Positions 8,659-17,924 of a DNA stretch of 64,000 nt are shown here, piece by piece (position 1 is the first letter of the stretch; the number at the start of each line of letters is the position of its first letter). Under the pieces are notes generated by a model, which was not told the DNA's origin, did not search any database, and saw only the letters and a program-made list of their open reading frames with translations. The stretch spans positions 806,001 through 870,000 of the forward strand of contig NZ_FRXN01000001.1 of NCBI RefSeq assembly GCF_900148515.1, given 5' to 3'. The position numbers and the translations under genes are program-made. The DNA is from Algoriphagus zhangzhouensis (GTDB taxonomy: Bacteria; Bacteroidota; Bacteroidia; Cytophagales; Cyclobacteriaceae).

Positions 8659-8899
8659 ATACAGGATAAGCTTTTCACAAGCTCATAAAGCTGTGATTAT
8701 TTAAAAATTCAAACATTAAATATCTGAATATAAAAACACACTACTCTAAAGGAATAGACTTATTGAATATCAACACATTAGGACTCATTATTTTGAATGA
8801 AATAAAATTTTAAAAAAAATTAGCCTTCAGTGTATTGAGCAAATTGAATTTTTATTTTAATTCGTATCGTTCAACTGTAATACCCCTTATAACAACGCT

Positions 8900-9091
8900 A
8901 TGGAGGATTTTGAAGAAGATTTCGACGAATTTGATGACTTCGAAGATGAAAATGATTTTGAATCAGACTTCGAAGATGAGTATGATCTCGATGAAGACAA
9001 TGAATTTGTAGATGACAATATCATGGACTTCGACGAGGAGGATGAATTTGATGAAGATTTTGAGGATGATTTTGACGACGATTTAGGCTAA
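8900..9091 (+). CDS. Hyperacidic Asp/Glu/Phe-rich miniprotein
   Basis: A 63-residue protein in which 40 residues are Asp or Glu and 11 are Phe. There is no Lys, Arg or His. Phenylalanines recur every three to four residues in an acidic matrix, almost without order-promoting residues, so it is probably disordered or an amphipathic acidic helix. No signal peptide is present, so it should be cytoplasmic. I do not know a named family. By analogy it could mimic nucleic acid, bind basic proteins or chelate cations, but none of this is shown. A weak promoter-like ATTG-N18-TATCGTTC lies upstream (8843-8872). A small membrane-protein gene follows 89 bases later. Confidence 0.72.
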   Translation: MEDFEEDFDEFDDFEDENDFESDFEDEYDLDEDNEFVDDNIMDFDEEDEFDEDFEDDFDDDLG

Positions 9092-9180
9092 ATATTTCAT
9101 TTGCCTACTATTCAAAGTTGGTATTTTCCGCCTTTGAAAGTATCTTCGGGCATTCAAAATAGTCACACATCAAATTAACT

Positions 9181-9330
9181 ATGATTCTACTAGATATTTT
9201 CAGCTCTCCTATTGCTTCGGGTGCTCAATTATTTCTTCTAATTGTATGTATCCTCATAGGCCTAGGCGCAGGTCTTTCTGCAATTGATGTGAGAAGCACT
9301 TTCACAAAAAGCAAAAAAAGCGACCATTGA
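9181..9330 (+). CDS. Small single-span membrane protein (49 residues)
   Basis: An ATG opens 49 codons ending at TGA 9328-9330. Residues about 14-35 (AQLFLLIVCILIGLGAG) form one hydrophobic transmembrane helix. A polar, basic C-terminal tail (RSTFTKSKKSDH) follows, suggesting a cytoplasmic C-terminus. It is too short for most gene finders. The clear N-out/K-in pattern, the upstream spacing and the terminator 22 bases after the stop support it. No function can be given. It lies 89 bases after the hyperacidic miniprotein and could share its transcript. Confidence 0.55.
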   Translation: MILLDIFSSPIASGAQLFLLIVCILIGLGAGLSAIDVRSTFTKSKKSDH

Positions 9331-9352
9331 TTCCTAAATCATAAAAACATTG

Positions 9353-9379
9353 AAGGAGGCCCATAAGCCTCCTTTTTTT
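9353..9379. terminator. Bidirectional terminator between small membrane gene and glycerate kinase
   Basis: AAGGAGGC pairs with GCCTCCTT around the loop CCATAA and is followed by T7. It serves the plus-strand small gene and lies right at the end of the minus-strand kinase gene. Confidence 0.8.
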
Positions 9380-10475
9380 ATTTTATAGTCATTTTTTTTA
9401 GGCACTTTTTCAGTCCGAAAACGGCCTGTTCTTTAAGATCGGCATTTTCAAAATTTAAATCAGGGAGTTGAATAAATTGGTCAAAGCCAGCAAGCGTCCC
9501 TTCCTCACCCGAGCTAATCAAAACAGTCTTCTTTTTATGATTTTTAGCAAGCTGCAATAATTCATAGCATGCCTTCCCTTCTTTCGACTGCTCATCATAT
9601 TTCCCTTCTGCAGTAATGATTAAATCTGAGGATTTTATCGATTCCAAGATTTGAACTCTTTCGAAAAAATAAGGAGCACCAAACTCTATTTCTATTGGAA
9701 AAAAAGCTGATAAACCAACTGCAATTCCTCCTGCAGCTCCGAATCCCTCTTCATCATTAAAATCCTTTCTGGCTTTACTGAAAAGCTTTACAACAGCATT
9801 TCTAGCACTTGTTTCATAAGTCTTAAACTTAGATTCTTTTAGGCCTTTTTGAGGTCCAAAAACTGGGATCGCACCATTGGTTCCAAAAAATGGATTTTTA
9901 ACATCACACAAGAGTCTAAACTTAATATTTGGAAAAGGAACCGGCAATTGAATATGACTCAAATCCTCCATCAAAGAACCTGAAAATGGATTGATTTCTC
10001 TACCAGATTGATTTAAAAAAGCAAAACCCAAACCTTGCAAAATACCGAGCCCCAAATCCACTGTTGCACTACCTCCTAAGCCCAATACAATCTCCTTGGC
10101 TCCATATTCTATAGCTTTCTTAATTAGTATCCCAGTTCCAAAGGTGGAAGTATGGTAGGGTGACTTTAATTCTTCCGCTAAATCCCCCAATCCAGAAACT
10201 GTTGATACATCTATCAAAGCCGCTTTGTTTTCTTCATCGAAATAAAAGAAACCTAATTTACTCCTACCGACTGAGTCCAAACTCCAGGTTTTGACTTGAG
10301 GAAGATTTTGATATTCCCCCAATAAAAAACAAGTCCCATCACCTCCATCGGCAATGGGAACAAGTTGAGTTTTTATATCAGGAAATTCATTCTGAAAAAA
10401 TTCTTGAATAATTGCTCCAGCTTCTATCGCTGTCAAAGTTCCTTTTAAAGCATTAGGAGCAATTAATACTTTCAT
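9378..10475 (-). CDS. Glycerate kinase (GarK/GlxK family)
   Basis: A 365-residue cytoplasmic kinase that phosphorylates glycerate with ATP, giving 2- or 3-phosphoglycerate and feeding lower glycolysis. The family start (MKVLIAPNALKGTLTA), the PIADGGDGT motif (about 41-49) and the glycine-rich GLGGSATVDLGLG (about 132-144) are characteristic. So is the ITAEGKYDEQS motif near residue 290. Length is close to the usual 370-380. Its ATG overlaps the stop of the upstream symporter gene by four bases, so the two are translationally coupled. This suggests glycerate produced from an imported compound, perhaps via serine/hydroxypyruvate; this is inference. Confidence 0.92.
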   Translation of the reverse strand: MKVLIAPNALKGTLTAIEAGAIIQEFFQNEFPDIKTQLVPIADGGDGTCFLLGEYQNLPQVKTWSLDSVGRSKLGFFYFDEENKAALIDVSTVSGLGDLAEELKSPYHTSTFGTGILIKKAIEYGAKEIVLGLGGSATVDLGLGILQGLGFAFLNQSGREINPFSGSLMEDLSHIQLPVPFPNIKFRLLCDVKNPFFGTNGAIPVFGPQKGLKESKFKTYETSARNAVVKLFSKARKDFNDEEGFGAAGGIAVGLSAFFPIEIEFGAPYFFERVQILESIKSSDLIITAEGKYDEQSKEGKACYELLQLAKNHKKKTVLISSGEEGTLAGFDQFIQLPDLNFENADLKEQAVFGLKKCLKKMTIK

Positions 10476-11824
10476 CTTCCAGCTTTAATTCTTGCAAAGT
10501 ATTCTTTCGCTGCCCCTTTCACTTTTGGAGCCAAATAAATCGTTGAGATCATAGTTGGAATCGCCATAATAGCGTACATCCCGTCTACAAAGCTCACCAC
10601 AACATCAAGAGAAACTACAGCTCCAATTGCAATAGTGACAAGGTAGAAGTAATTGTAATAATCTGCCTTATCTGCACCAAAAAGGTAATTAAAACACTTA
10701 TGACCATAATAAGAATAAGTAAACATGGTAGACAGGGCAAAAATCAATACTGCTGTCATCAATAAATACCTTCCAATCCCCGGAAGAGCCAAATCAAAAG
10801 CATGCAACGTCAATCGTACTCCATCAGCCTCTGTACTTTGCCAAACACCAGTAAGCATAATCACCAAAGCAGTCAATGTACAAACCACTACCGTATCTAT
10901 GAATGGACCCAGCATAGCAATTAAACCTTCACGAATAGGCTCTCTATTTTTGGAAGCACCATGAACCATTGGCGCAGTACCAATCCCTGCCTCATTTGAA
11001 AAAGCTGCTCTTCTAGCACCAATAATGATTACCGATCCAACAGCACCACCAGCCATAGCCTGACCAGTAAATGCATCAGTAATGATTCTTACAAACATTT
11101 CAGGAACATCACCAATATACTTTCCAACGATGATCAAAACTGTTAAAAAGTAAAGCACTACCATAAATGGAACCAGTTTGGATGCGACGCTTGCAATCCT
11201 TTTAATACCTCCAAGGATTACAAAAGCAACCAATACCATCATTACAATTCCAATAATCCATCTTAAGGTAACTGTATTTTCTATCCCTGCTGGCTCCAAC
11301 ATTACCGCTCTGAATACAGCAGATAATTGATTAGCTTGAAAGATGGCTAAAAGGCCCATTACCCCAGCCACACAAAATATGATTGAAAGAAATTTCCATT
11401 TCTTCCCCATCCCTTCTTCTATCACATACATGGGGCCTCCTTGAACAACTCCTGCAGAATCAGTCCCACGATACATGATAGCCAAGCTACAACTGTAAAA
11501 TTTGGTTGCCATGCCTACAAATGCCGAAACCCACATCCAAAAGATGGCTCCTGGCCCTCCCATATTGATTGCAATTGCCACTCCGGAAATATTCCCCAAT
11601 CCAACCGTAGCTGCAATTGCAGCTGATAAAGCTTGAAAAGAGGTGATTTGTCCAGGGGCTAAGTCATCATCATATTTCCCCCTCAATAAACTTATTGAAT
11701 GCCCGATTTTTCTAAATGGTATAAAGCCGGAATGAAAAAGTAAAATCATTCCACCTCCCATTAATAAAACCAACATCGGCGTTCCCCAAATCCAATTTGC
11801 AAAGGAAATAACTATGTCTGCCAT
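10472..11824 (-). CDS. Alanine/glycine:cation symporter (AGCS family)
   Basis: A 450-residue inner-membrane transporter with about 10-11 hydrophobic helices. The AGCS signature is visible: GLGNISGVAIAINMGGPGAIFWMW (about 75-98) and GARRAAFSNEAGIGTAPM (about 268-285), with its conserved N-E-A-G. Members import Ala, Gly or similar small amino acids with Na+ or H+. It is the first gene of a two-gene operon whose second gene is glycerate kinase, an uncommon partner. That pairing raises the possibility that the substrate is metabolised to glycerate, for example serine or a related compound. No terminator lies between the two genes. Confidence 0.93.
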   Translation of the reverse strand: MADIVISFANWIWGTPMLVLLMGGGMILLFHSGFIPFRKIGHSISLLRGKYDDDLAPGQITSFQALSAAIAATVGLGNISGVAIAINMGGPGAIFWMWVSAFVGMATKFYSCSLAIMYRGTDSAGVVQGGPMYVIEEGMGKKWKFLSIIFCVAGVMGLLAIFQANQLSAVFRAVMLEPAGIENTVTLRWIIGIVMMVLVAFVILGGIKRIASVASKLVPFMVVLYFLTVLIIVGKYIGDVPEMFVRIITDAFTGQAMAGGAVGSVIIIGARRAAFSNEAGIGTAPMVHGASKNREPIREGLIAMLGPFIDTVVVCTLTALVIMLTGVWQSTEADGVRLTLHAFDLALPGIGRYLLMTAVLIFALSTMFTYSYYGHKCFNYLFGADKADYYNYFYLVTIAIGAVVSLDVVVSFVDGMYAIMAIPTMISTIYLAPKVKGAAKEYFARIKAGR

Positions 11825-11916
11825 AAAATATTTAAAGGTTTTAAACCCGTTTATCTAATTAAATTAATTTCCATAATAGCCTCAATTTTACCAAAATCAA
11901 AGTTTATTGAAGCTTT

Positions 11917-11958
11917 CTAAAAAAACGAAAGCCCAAGTTGATACATTTCAACTTGGGC
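11917..11958 (-). terminator. Terminator of the hexosaminidase gene
   Basis: An 11-bp perfect stem (GCCCAAGTTGA with TCAACTTGGGC) around TACATT. On the minus strand it is followed by a T-rich tract. Confidence 0.85.
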
Positions 11959-11978
11959 ATTCTAAAAGTCTTAATTGC

Positions 11979-13589
11979 TTACCAATTGACCTTCGGTGAT
12001 TTATAAAATCCTATCCCTTCGATTTCCCATCTTTTTCCCTGAACAGGAATTCTCGAAGCGAAACTATCCCAAGACCTTCTATTAGTTGGAGTCCAGGCAA
12101 CCTCTGCAATCGCGGCTAGTCTTGGGAAAACCAAATATTCTATATCCGCTCTATCAGTAACTGTTTCAGTCCACAAAGGAGCCTCTACACCCAAAATATC
12201 TGATTTAGAAATCCCTTCTGTATAGGTAGCAGGATCCCAATTATAGGAATCATCTAATTCTATGAATGCAGCCCAATGCAAGCCAATTCTACTAGTTGAA
12301 TCATATTGCATATCCATATAGGCTCTTTTTGCAGGCGACATCAAGACTTTGTTTCCTTGATCTTTTGCCATTTGAGCATTATTTGCTTTATCCCAAAACT
12401 GGGCAACGTTTCCAGGTAAAAGAGTTGTAGTAGCAATCTCATCCCAACCGATACTTGTTTTACCATAGCCTTTTACGATTTCCTGTACTCTCTCTACAAA
12501 GTAAATGTAATCGTCTTTTTTAGTCACATGAGACTCATCACCACCAATGTGGAAATAAGGACCAGGAGTCAATGCAGTAAGTTCTCTAACTACATCTTCA
12601 ACCAATTGATACGTAGCTTCCAATTCAGAATCAAGGGTGCTAAATCCAACTTCAATTCCCGTGTATAATTCCGCCGCTTGTCTGTCAATGTTAGAGCCAG
12701 ACAGTAAGTCTTCTGCTTTCTCTACAGATTTCACAATGGTCTCAGTATCTCCATCAGGAAGATTGATTCCTGGATTCAATTCTCCATAGGATGCCAAAAT
12801 TGCATTCGTATGACCTGGCATGTCCACTTCAGGAACTATAGTGATATATCTTTCAGCAGCATAAGCGACAATATCAGCATATTGCTCTTGAGTATAAAAA
12901 CCTCCTTCTCCACCTCCTACTTCAGTGCTTCCGCCTGTTTCGGTCAATTTTGGCCAAGATTTGATTTCAATTCTCCAACCCTGATCATCAGTTAAATGCA
13001 AATGAAGATAATTCAATTTCAATTCAGCCATTTGATCGATGTAGTGCTTCACATCTTCCACAGGGAAAAAGTGCCTAGCTACATCCAGCATGGATCCACG
13101 ATATGCAAAATCTGGGCTATCGGTGATGGTACCGGCTGGAACAATCCATTTTTGAGAAACTGATTTGCTTTCAAGTATTGATGGAGGAAAAGCTTGAATC
13201 AAAGTTTGTACACCATAAAATAATCCAGCTTCAGATTCAGCTGAAATATTTATTCCGGATTCGGAAATTGACAATTCATAAGCTTCGGAGCCAGATCCAT
13301 CTCCTACCAACTCCAATTTAATATCTGCCTCATCTGTTCCTACCTGGATAGGAAAACCTGTCGAAGGTCTTAATTTTTGGGCTAGATATTCACCAATGAA
13401 AATTAGATCGCTTTCCGGTCCAACCAATTGAATGGCAGAATTTGAAGTCAATTCAAAATGTCCAGAAGAATTAGAAACACTTACAGGTAGAGGTATCAGT
13501 CCTGCATCTGTCAAGCTTGAAGAATCATTTTGGCAAGAAAAAAGGGACAAAGAAATCCCTACTGCCATTATAGCAATACTTTTTTTCAT
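11979..13589 (-). CDS. GH20 beta-N-acetylhexosaminidase lipoprotein
   Basis: A 536-residue exo-hexosaminidase removing terminal GlcNAc/GalNAc from chitooligosaccharides, glycans or peptidoglycan fragments. The signal sequence ends in LSLFSC (lipobox Cys19), so it is anchored to a membrane, probably facing outward. An alpha/beta GH20b domain (about 30-155) precedes the TIM barrel. The catalytic Asp351-Glu352 pair lies in FHIGGDESH, the family hallmark for substrate-assisted catalysis. HLHLTDDQGWRIEIKSWPKLT (about 195-215) is also typical. It has its own terminator and appears monocistronic. The Gfo/Idh/MocA oxidoreductase lies divergently upstream. Confidence 0.94.
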   Translation of the reverse strand: MKKSIAIMAVGISLSLFSCQNDSSSLTDAGLIPLPVSVSNSSGHFELTSNSAIQLVGPESDLIFIGEYLAQKLRPSTGFPIQVGTDEADIKLELVGDGSGSEAYELSISESGINISAESEAGLFYGVQTLIQAFPPSILESKSVSQKWIVPAGTITDSPDFAYRGSMLDVARHFFPVEDVKHYIDQMAELKLNYLHLHLTDDQGWRIEIKSWPKLTETGGSTEVGGGEGGFYTQEQYADIVAYAAERYITIVPEVDMPGHTNAILASYGELNPGINLPDGDTETIVKSVEKAEDLLSGSNIDRQAAELYTGIEVGFSTLDSELEATYQLVEDVVRELTALTPGPYFHIGGDESHVTKKDDYIYFVERVQEIVKGYGKTSIGWDEIATTTLLPGNVAQFWDKANNAQMAKDQGNKVLMSPAKRAYMDMQYDSTSRIGLHWAAFIELDDSYNWDPATYTEGISKSDILGVEAPLWTETVTDRADIEYLVFPRLAAIAEVAWTPTNRRSWDSFASRIPVQGKRWEIEGIGFYKSPKVNW

Positions 13590-13775
13590 AGTAGGAAATT
13601 GGATTTAGGTAAACTTAATGGAAAAAATTAAATATCTGACCCCGTCAAAAAAATATATTTGAAAAAGGGAATAAATGAATTTTATGGAATAAATGGGTGA
13701 TTTTATCAAAATCAAGGCTAATAACTTCGTAGAAAATGATAATTTCAACTTTTGCCAAAGATTAATCAATAAACC

Positions 13776-15230
13776 ATGAAAGAAAATAAAGGATCTGGTA
13801 ATTCCAGAAGAGACTTTTTGAAAAGTAGTTCCTTAGCTATGGCTGGGTTTTACATCGTCCCAAGACACGTTTTGGGTGGACCGGGATATATCGCTCCAAG
13901 TGACAAATTAAGAGTTGCCAGCGTTGGTGTTGGTGGAATGGGTGGCGGTGATGTCCGAGGGATTTTCGCCTCTGGGAAAGTAGACATGATCGCCCTTTGC
14001 GACGTTGACGATACTCGAGCTAAAGGTAGCCGCGAAGCACACCCGAAAGCGGCTTATTACAAAGACTATAGAGTAATGTTGGAAAAGGAAGAAAAGAATA
14101 TCGATGCGATTTCTGTTTCTACTCCTGACCATATGCATGCGGTAATCGCTATGGCAGCTATGAAAATGGGAAAACATGTCTATGTTCAGAAACCCCTTTC
14201 CCATGACATCTACGAGGCAAGAATGCTAACCGAGGCAGCTGAAAAATACAAAGTGGTAACTCAGATGGGTAACCAAGGCTCCTCAGGAGATGGTGTTAGA
14301 AAAATGGTAGAATGGTACAATGCAGGACTTATTGGAGAAGCTACCAAAGTTTATTCTTGGACCAATAGACCTGTTTGGCCTCAAGGTATTCCTTGGCCTT
14401 CTACTCCGGTTACGCCTCCTGCAGATTTGGATTGGGACCTATGGTTAGGAACTGCGCCTTTTAAAGACTACGTAGGAAATCTCGTTCCATTCAACTGGAG
14501 AGGTTGGTGGGATTATGGAACAGGTGCATTGGGAGATATGGCTTGTCATATTATGGAGCCTCCTTTTAGAGTTCTAGGATTAGGCTATCCAAAGTCTGCC
14601 GAATGTTCTGTAGGATCTGTTTACACGGGAGAATTTACTCGAGGATATTTCCCTGAAAGCTGCCCTCCTTCCTCTCATATTACTTTGAGATTTGACAGAC
14701 CAGGTAAGGAAGATTTGGAATTCCACTGGATGGATGGTGGTATCCAGCCAACTCGCCCAGAAGAACTAGAACCAAATGAGCAAATGGGTGATGGCGGAAA
14801 TGGAGTTATCATCGAAGGAACCAAAGGTAAAATGATGTGCTCTACCTACGGAAAAGACCCTAAGCTTCTTCCTACTTCAAGAACCAAAGAAGTAAGCGTA
14901 CCAATGACCGAATATAGAGTTCCTGGTGGAGATGGCGGTCACTACAAAAACTGGGTTGAAGCATGTATCGGAGGATATGGATCTGAAGAATACAAGCATC
15001 TAAGTTCACCATTTAGCGTTGCAGGACCTTTGACAGAATCCGTATTAATGGGTAACCTAGCAATTAGATCTTATGATTATCGTGTTCCAAGAGCTGGAAG
15101 CGACAATCAATTTGACTATCCAGGAAGAGGAATCAAATTAATGTGGGATGGTCCAAACATGAAGATCACTAACTTCGATCCAGCCAACCAATTTGTTAAA
15201 AGAGAATATAGAGGGGAATATTCCCTATAA
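13776..15230 (+). CDS. Tat-exported Gfo/Idh/MocA-family oxidoreductase
   Basis: A 484-residue NAD(P)-dependent oxidoreductase. The twin-arginine signal SRRDFLKSS (about 9-17) is followed by a hydrophobic stretch, so it is folded with its cofactor and exported to the periplasm. The Rossmann start (LRVASVGVGGMGGGDVRG, about 45-62) and the EKP-like motif, here VQKPLSHD (about 138-145), define the family. Substitution of Glu by Gln in that motif is common in Bacteroidota exported members. Such proteins often act on glycosides through 3-keto intermediates. The sugar substrate is unknown. It is divergent from the GH20 gene and followed by a strong terminator. Confidence 0.92.
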   Translation: MKENKGSGNSRRDFLKSSSLAMAGFYIVPRHVLGGPGYIAPSDKLRVASVGVGGMGGGDVRGIFASGKVDMIALCDVDDTRAKGSREAHPKAAYYKDYRVMLEKEEKNIDAISVSTPDHMHAVIAMAAMKMGKHVYVQKPLSHDIYEARMLTEAAEKYKVVTQMGNQGSSGDGVRKMVEWYNAGLIGEATKVYSWTNRPVWPQGIPWPSTPVTPPADLDWDLWLGTAPFKDYVGNLVPFNWRGWWDYGTGALGDMACHIMEPPFRVLGLGYPKSAECSVGSVYTGEFTRGYFPESCPPSSHITLRFDRPGKEDLEFHWMDGGIQPTRPEELEPNEQMGDGGNGVIIEGTKGKMMCSTYGKDPKLLPTSRTKEVSVPMTEYRVPGGDGGHYKNWVEACIGGYGSEEYKHLSSPFSVAGPLTESVLMGNLAIRSYDYRVPRAGSDNQFDYPGRGIKLMWDGPNMKITNFDPANQFVKREYRGEYSL

Positions 15231-15251
15231 TTTCAAAATATGGAAAATAGA

Positions 15252-15276
15252 AAAGCCCCGATTTTTTCGGGGCTTT
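15252..15276. terminator. Bidirectional terminator after the Gfo/Idh/MocA gene
   Basis: A 10-bp perfect stem (AAAGCCCCGA with TCGGGGCTTT) around a T5 loop, located five bases from the stop of the opposing OmpA-type gene. Confidence 0.85.
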
Positions 15277-15280
15277 CTTA

Positions 15281-16906
15281 TTAGTTCTCTATTGTCAATT
15301 CTACTCTCCTATTCCTAGCTCTGCCTACCTCCGTAGCATTTGAAGCCACAGGCCTAGTACCTCCCCATCCTGAGATTCTCAATCTTTCAAATTCGATTCC
15401 TTTTTCGACTAAGTAATCCCTAACTGCACCTGCTCGTTCCAAGGAAAGGGCCTTATTCAGGCCGGGATCTCCGGCACTATCAGTATGGCCATTGATTCGG
15501 ATTTTAAAGCCTTCATTCTTTGTTAAAAAGTCGCCAATTCCAGCCAAGTATTCTAAAGTTTCCTCTCCTTCAAATTCAGAAGTTCCTCTTTTAAAATTCA
15601 CTTTCTCTAAAGTAAGACTTGAACCTGCTTCAATTTTAGCCATTAAAACAACGTTTGGCTCTTCTGAAAGTAATTGAGATGTAGTTATGGTTTTGGGAAA
15701 GAAAGAACTGGCTTCAAATTTAATTTCTGAGATCCCATTTTTTTCCAACCCAGAAATCAGAATGGAATCAGAATGCATTTCTAACCAATTTCCCTGAGAT
15801 AATCCAAATAGTGTATAGTCAAGAATTCTCGTTTTATTCTTTTGATCAACCAAGAGCCATTTTAAAGGTTCTTCTTCAACCGCTATTTCTTTTTCTTGGA
15901 TTTTGACTTCTGGGATCCCTACGCTACTACTGGGAAAAATAGGAGTCATCTCCTGAACCTTTACCTGTTTTTCTTCCTTTGCTTGACTGATTGCCACACT
16001 TTTGGGTGCTTCAAACTCATCAGGGATTACCAATGGTTCAGGATTTTTGAAAGTCAATAAATCTGAAAATCCATCGGAATTCTGGATGCTTGACCAAACA
16101 ACCTCATCATCATTGATGAAAGTAACCGTACTCTCCGAACCGGGGGAACTGATTTGCTCCCACTTTATTGGTTGGCTCCAATTTAAAAGAGTCTCATCCA
16201 AAGCTTTGGAAATAAATATATCTTTCCCCTGTGCTCCTTCCTGCATATTGGAAGCGAAGTACAGTAGTTTGGTTTTAGGATTAAAAAATGGACTGATTTC
16301 TTGACCCGGAGTATTGATTACGTTTCCCAAATGAACAGGGCTTTCCCATTTGATAACAGACTCTTTCTTGATTAGATAAATATCTTCATTACCACGGCTA
16401 TCTTCTCTTTTAGCAGAAAGGAAAATCAACTCTCCACCTTTGGAAATTCGCCCTGTTACATTTCCTGAAAGATCATCTACACCATCCACATTGATTCTTC
16501 TTAGGAAATTCCAGTCAGTACCAAACTTAGAATATTGGTAAATGCCATTTTTTTCAGAATCTCTATGGTAAACCAAAAGCGTGAGCAGGTCTTCCAAGCC
16601 AATAGGAAAATCATACCCTTCTGTACTTAAATCTGGACGATGAATCGCTTCTGACCAATCTCCAGCTTCATTTTTCTTGGTCATCCAGATATCTCCTGGA
16701 TCGGTAACTCCTCCAATATTTCCTGGGTGAAATGCTCTTGTAAAAAGAAGGGTTCCATCTCCAATCCACACTGGGTTTTGGTCATCTTGAGGGCTATTAG
16801 CCCCTGATAAGACCTGTATTTCTTGAGATTGTACTTGATTAAAAACACAAAAAGCAAGCAGTAAAGTACTGCCTGCTTTAAGTATTTTAGTATTTAAATT
16901 TTTCAT
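15281..16906 (-). CDS. PD40 beta-propeller/OmpA-family outer-membrane protein
   Basis: A 541-residue envelope protein with a signal peptide (cleavage near VQSQ, residue about 28). Residues about 30-290 hold PD40/WD40-like propeller repeats, for example LYFASNMQEGAQGKDIFIS. A linker follows (about 300-425). The C-terminal OmpA peptidoglycan-binding domain (about 430-541) has NGHTDSAGDPGLN and the GRARNRRVE signature. It is expected to tie the outer membrane to the cell wall. It starts only two bases after the stop of the deoxyhypusine synthase-like gene, so the two form an operon. Similar PD40-OmpA proteins accompany type IX secretion and gliding machineries, but no such genes are adjacent here. 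Confidence 0.9.
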   Translation of the reverse strand: MKNLNTKILKAGSTLLLAFCVFNQVQSQEIQVLSGANSPQDDQNPVWIGDGTLLFTRAFHPGNIGGVTDPGDIWMTKKNEAGDWSEAIHRPDLSTEGYDFPIGLEDLLTLLVYHRDSEKNGIYQYSKFGTDWNFLRRINVDGVDDLSGNVTGRISKGGELIFLSAKREDSRGNEDIYLIKKESVIKWESPVHLGNVINTPGQEISPFFNPKTKLLYFASNMQEGAQGKDIFISKALDETLLNWSQPIKWEQISSPGSESTVTFINDDEVVWSSIQNSDGFSDLLTFKNPEPLVIPDEFEAPKSVAISQAKEEKQVKVQEMTPIFPSSSVGIPEVKIQEKEIAVEEEPLKWLLVDQKNKTRILDYTLFGLSQGNWLEMHSDSILISGLEKNGISEIKFEASSFFPKTITTSQLLSEEPNVVLMAKIEAGSSLTLEKVNFKRGTSEFEGEETLEYLAGIGDFLTKNEGFKIRINGHTDSAGDPGLNKALSLERAGAVRDYLVEKGIEFERLRISGWGGTRPVASNATEVGRARNRRVELTIEN

Positions 16907-16908
16907 AA

Positions 16909-17880
16909 TTATTGACCCAAAACGATGGCAAATACCAGCGGGGCCACAATTGTTGCATCTGATTCAATAATAAATTTCGGAGTCTCTAATCCAAGTTTAC
17001 CCCAAGTGATTTTCTCATTTGGAACCGCTCCAGAGTAAGATCCATAAGAAGTAGTAGAATCCGAAATCTGGCAGAAATAGCCCCAAAGAGGCACATTATC
17101 ACGCTGAAGGTCCTGATGCAACATTGGTACCACGCAGATAGGGAAGTCTCCTGCAATTCCCCCGCCAATTTGGAAAAATCCAACTTTACTTTCTTCAGTA
17201 GCATTGTTTGTATACCATTCTGCAAGGAACATCATGTACTCAATTCCACTTCTCACCGTGTGAACATTTTTCACATCGCCAGAGATAACGTGTCCAGCAA
17301 ACATATTTCCCAAAGTAGAATCTTCCCATCCTGGAACGATGATAGGTAAGTTTTTCTTAGCCGCCTCAAGCAACCAGCTGTTTTTTGGATCGATTTGATA
17401 AGAATCTTCCAACTTGCCTGACAATAGAATTTTATAGAAGAACTCATGTGGAAAAAATGCTTCTCCAGCTTGATCAGCTTTCACCCATTCATCCAAAATA
17501 ACATCTTCAATTCTTCTCATGGCCTCCATTTCTGGAATACAGGTATCAGTCACACGATTCATATGACGATCCAATAGATCTTGCTCCTGCTCTGGTGAAA
17601 GTTCTCTATAATTTGGAATTCGCTCATAGTAGTCATGAGCCACCAAGTTGAAAACATCCTCTTCTAAGTTTGCACCCGTACAAGTGATGATCTGAACTTT
17701 ATCTTGACGAATCATTTCTGCCAAAGAAATCCCCAATTCTGCAGTGGACATTGCTCCGGCAAGAGTGACCATCATTTTTCCACCTTCTTCCAAGTGAGTT
17801 TTATAACCTTCAGCAGCATCGATCAAAGATGCAGCATTGAAATGACGATAGTGATGCTTTAAAAATTCTGTGATTTTCAT
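16909..17880 (-). CDS. Deoxyhypusine synthase-family protein (homospermidine synthase-like)
   Basis: A 323-residue NAD-dependent enzyme of the deoxyhypusine synthase fold. The active-site region GAVPNEKITWGKL (about 285-297) retains the lysine that carries the aminobutyl imine in the eukaryotic and archaeal enzyme (WGK). The glycine-rich NAD contacts GAMSTAELG and TCTGANLEEDVF (about 42-90) are also recognisable. Bacteria have no eIF5A, so modification of that factor is unlikely. Bacterial relatives have been linked to homospermidine or other polyamine reactions, and the substrate here is unproven. It is co-transcribed with the downstream PD40-OmpA gene (two-base gap). Confidence 0.9.
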   Translation of the reverse strand: MKITEFLKHHYRHFNAASLIDAAEGYKTHLEEGGKMMVTLAGAMSTAELGISLAEMIRQDKVQIITCTGANLEEDVFNLVAHDYYERIPNYRELSPEQEQDLLDRHMNRVTDTCIPEMEAMRRIEDVILDEWVKADQAGEAFFPHEFFYKILLSGKLEDSYQIDPKNSWLLEAAKKNLPIIVPGWEDSTLGNMFAGHVISGDVKNVHTVRSGIEYMMFLAEWYTNNATEESKVGFFQIGGGIAGDFPICVVPMLHQDLQRDNVPLWGYFCQISDSTTSYGSYSGAVPNEKITWGKLGLETPKFIIESDATIVAPLVFAIVLGQ

Positions 17881-17924
17881 TTGAGTTTTTTCAATTTGCC
17901 TTCAAAAATACCCAAAAATAGGGT

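Noticed and set aside
8700-8820. Additional small gene between the response regulator and the acidic miniprotein
   Set aside because: Only short AT-rich frames without plausible starts or protein-like composition.
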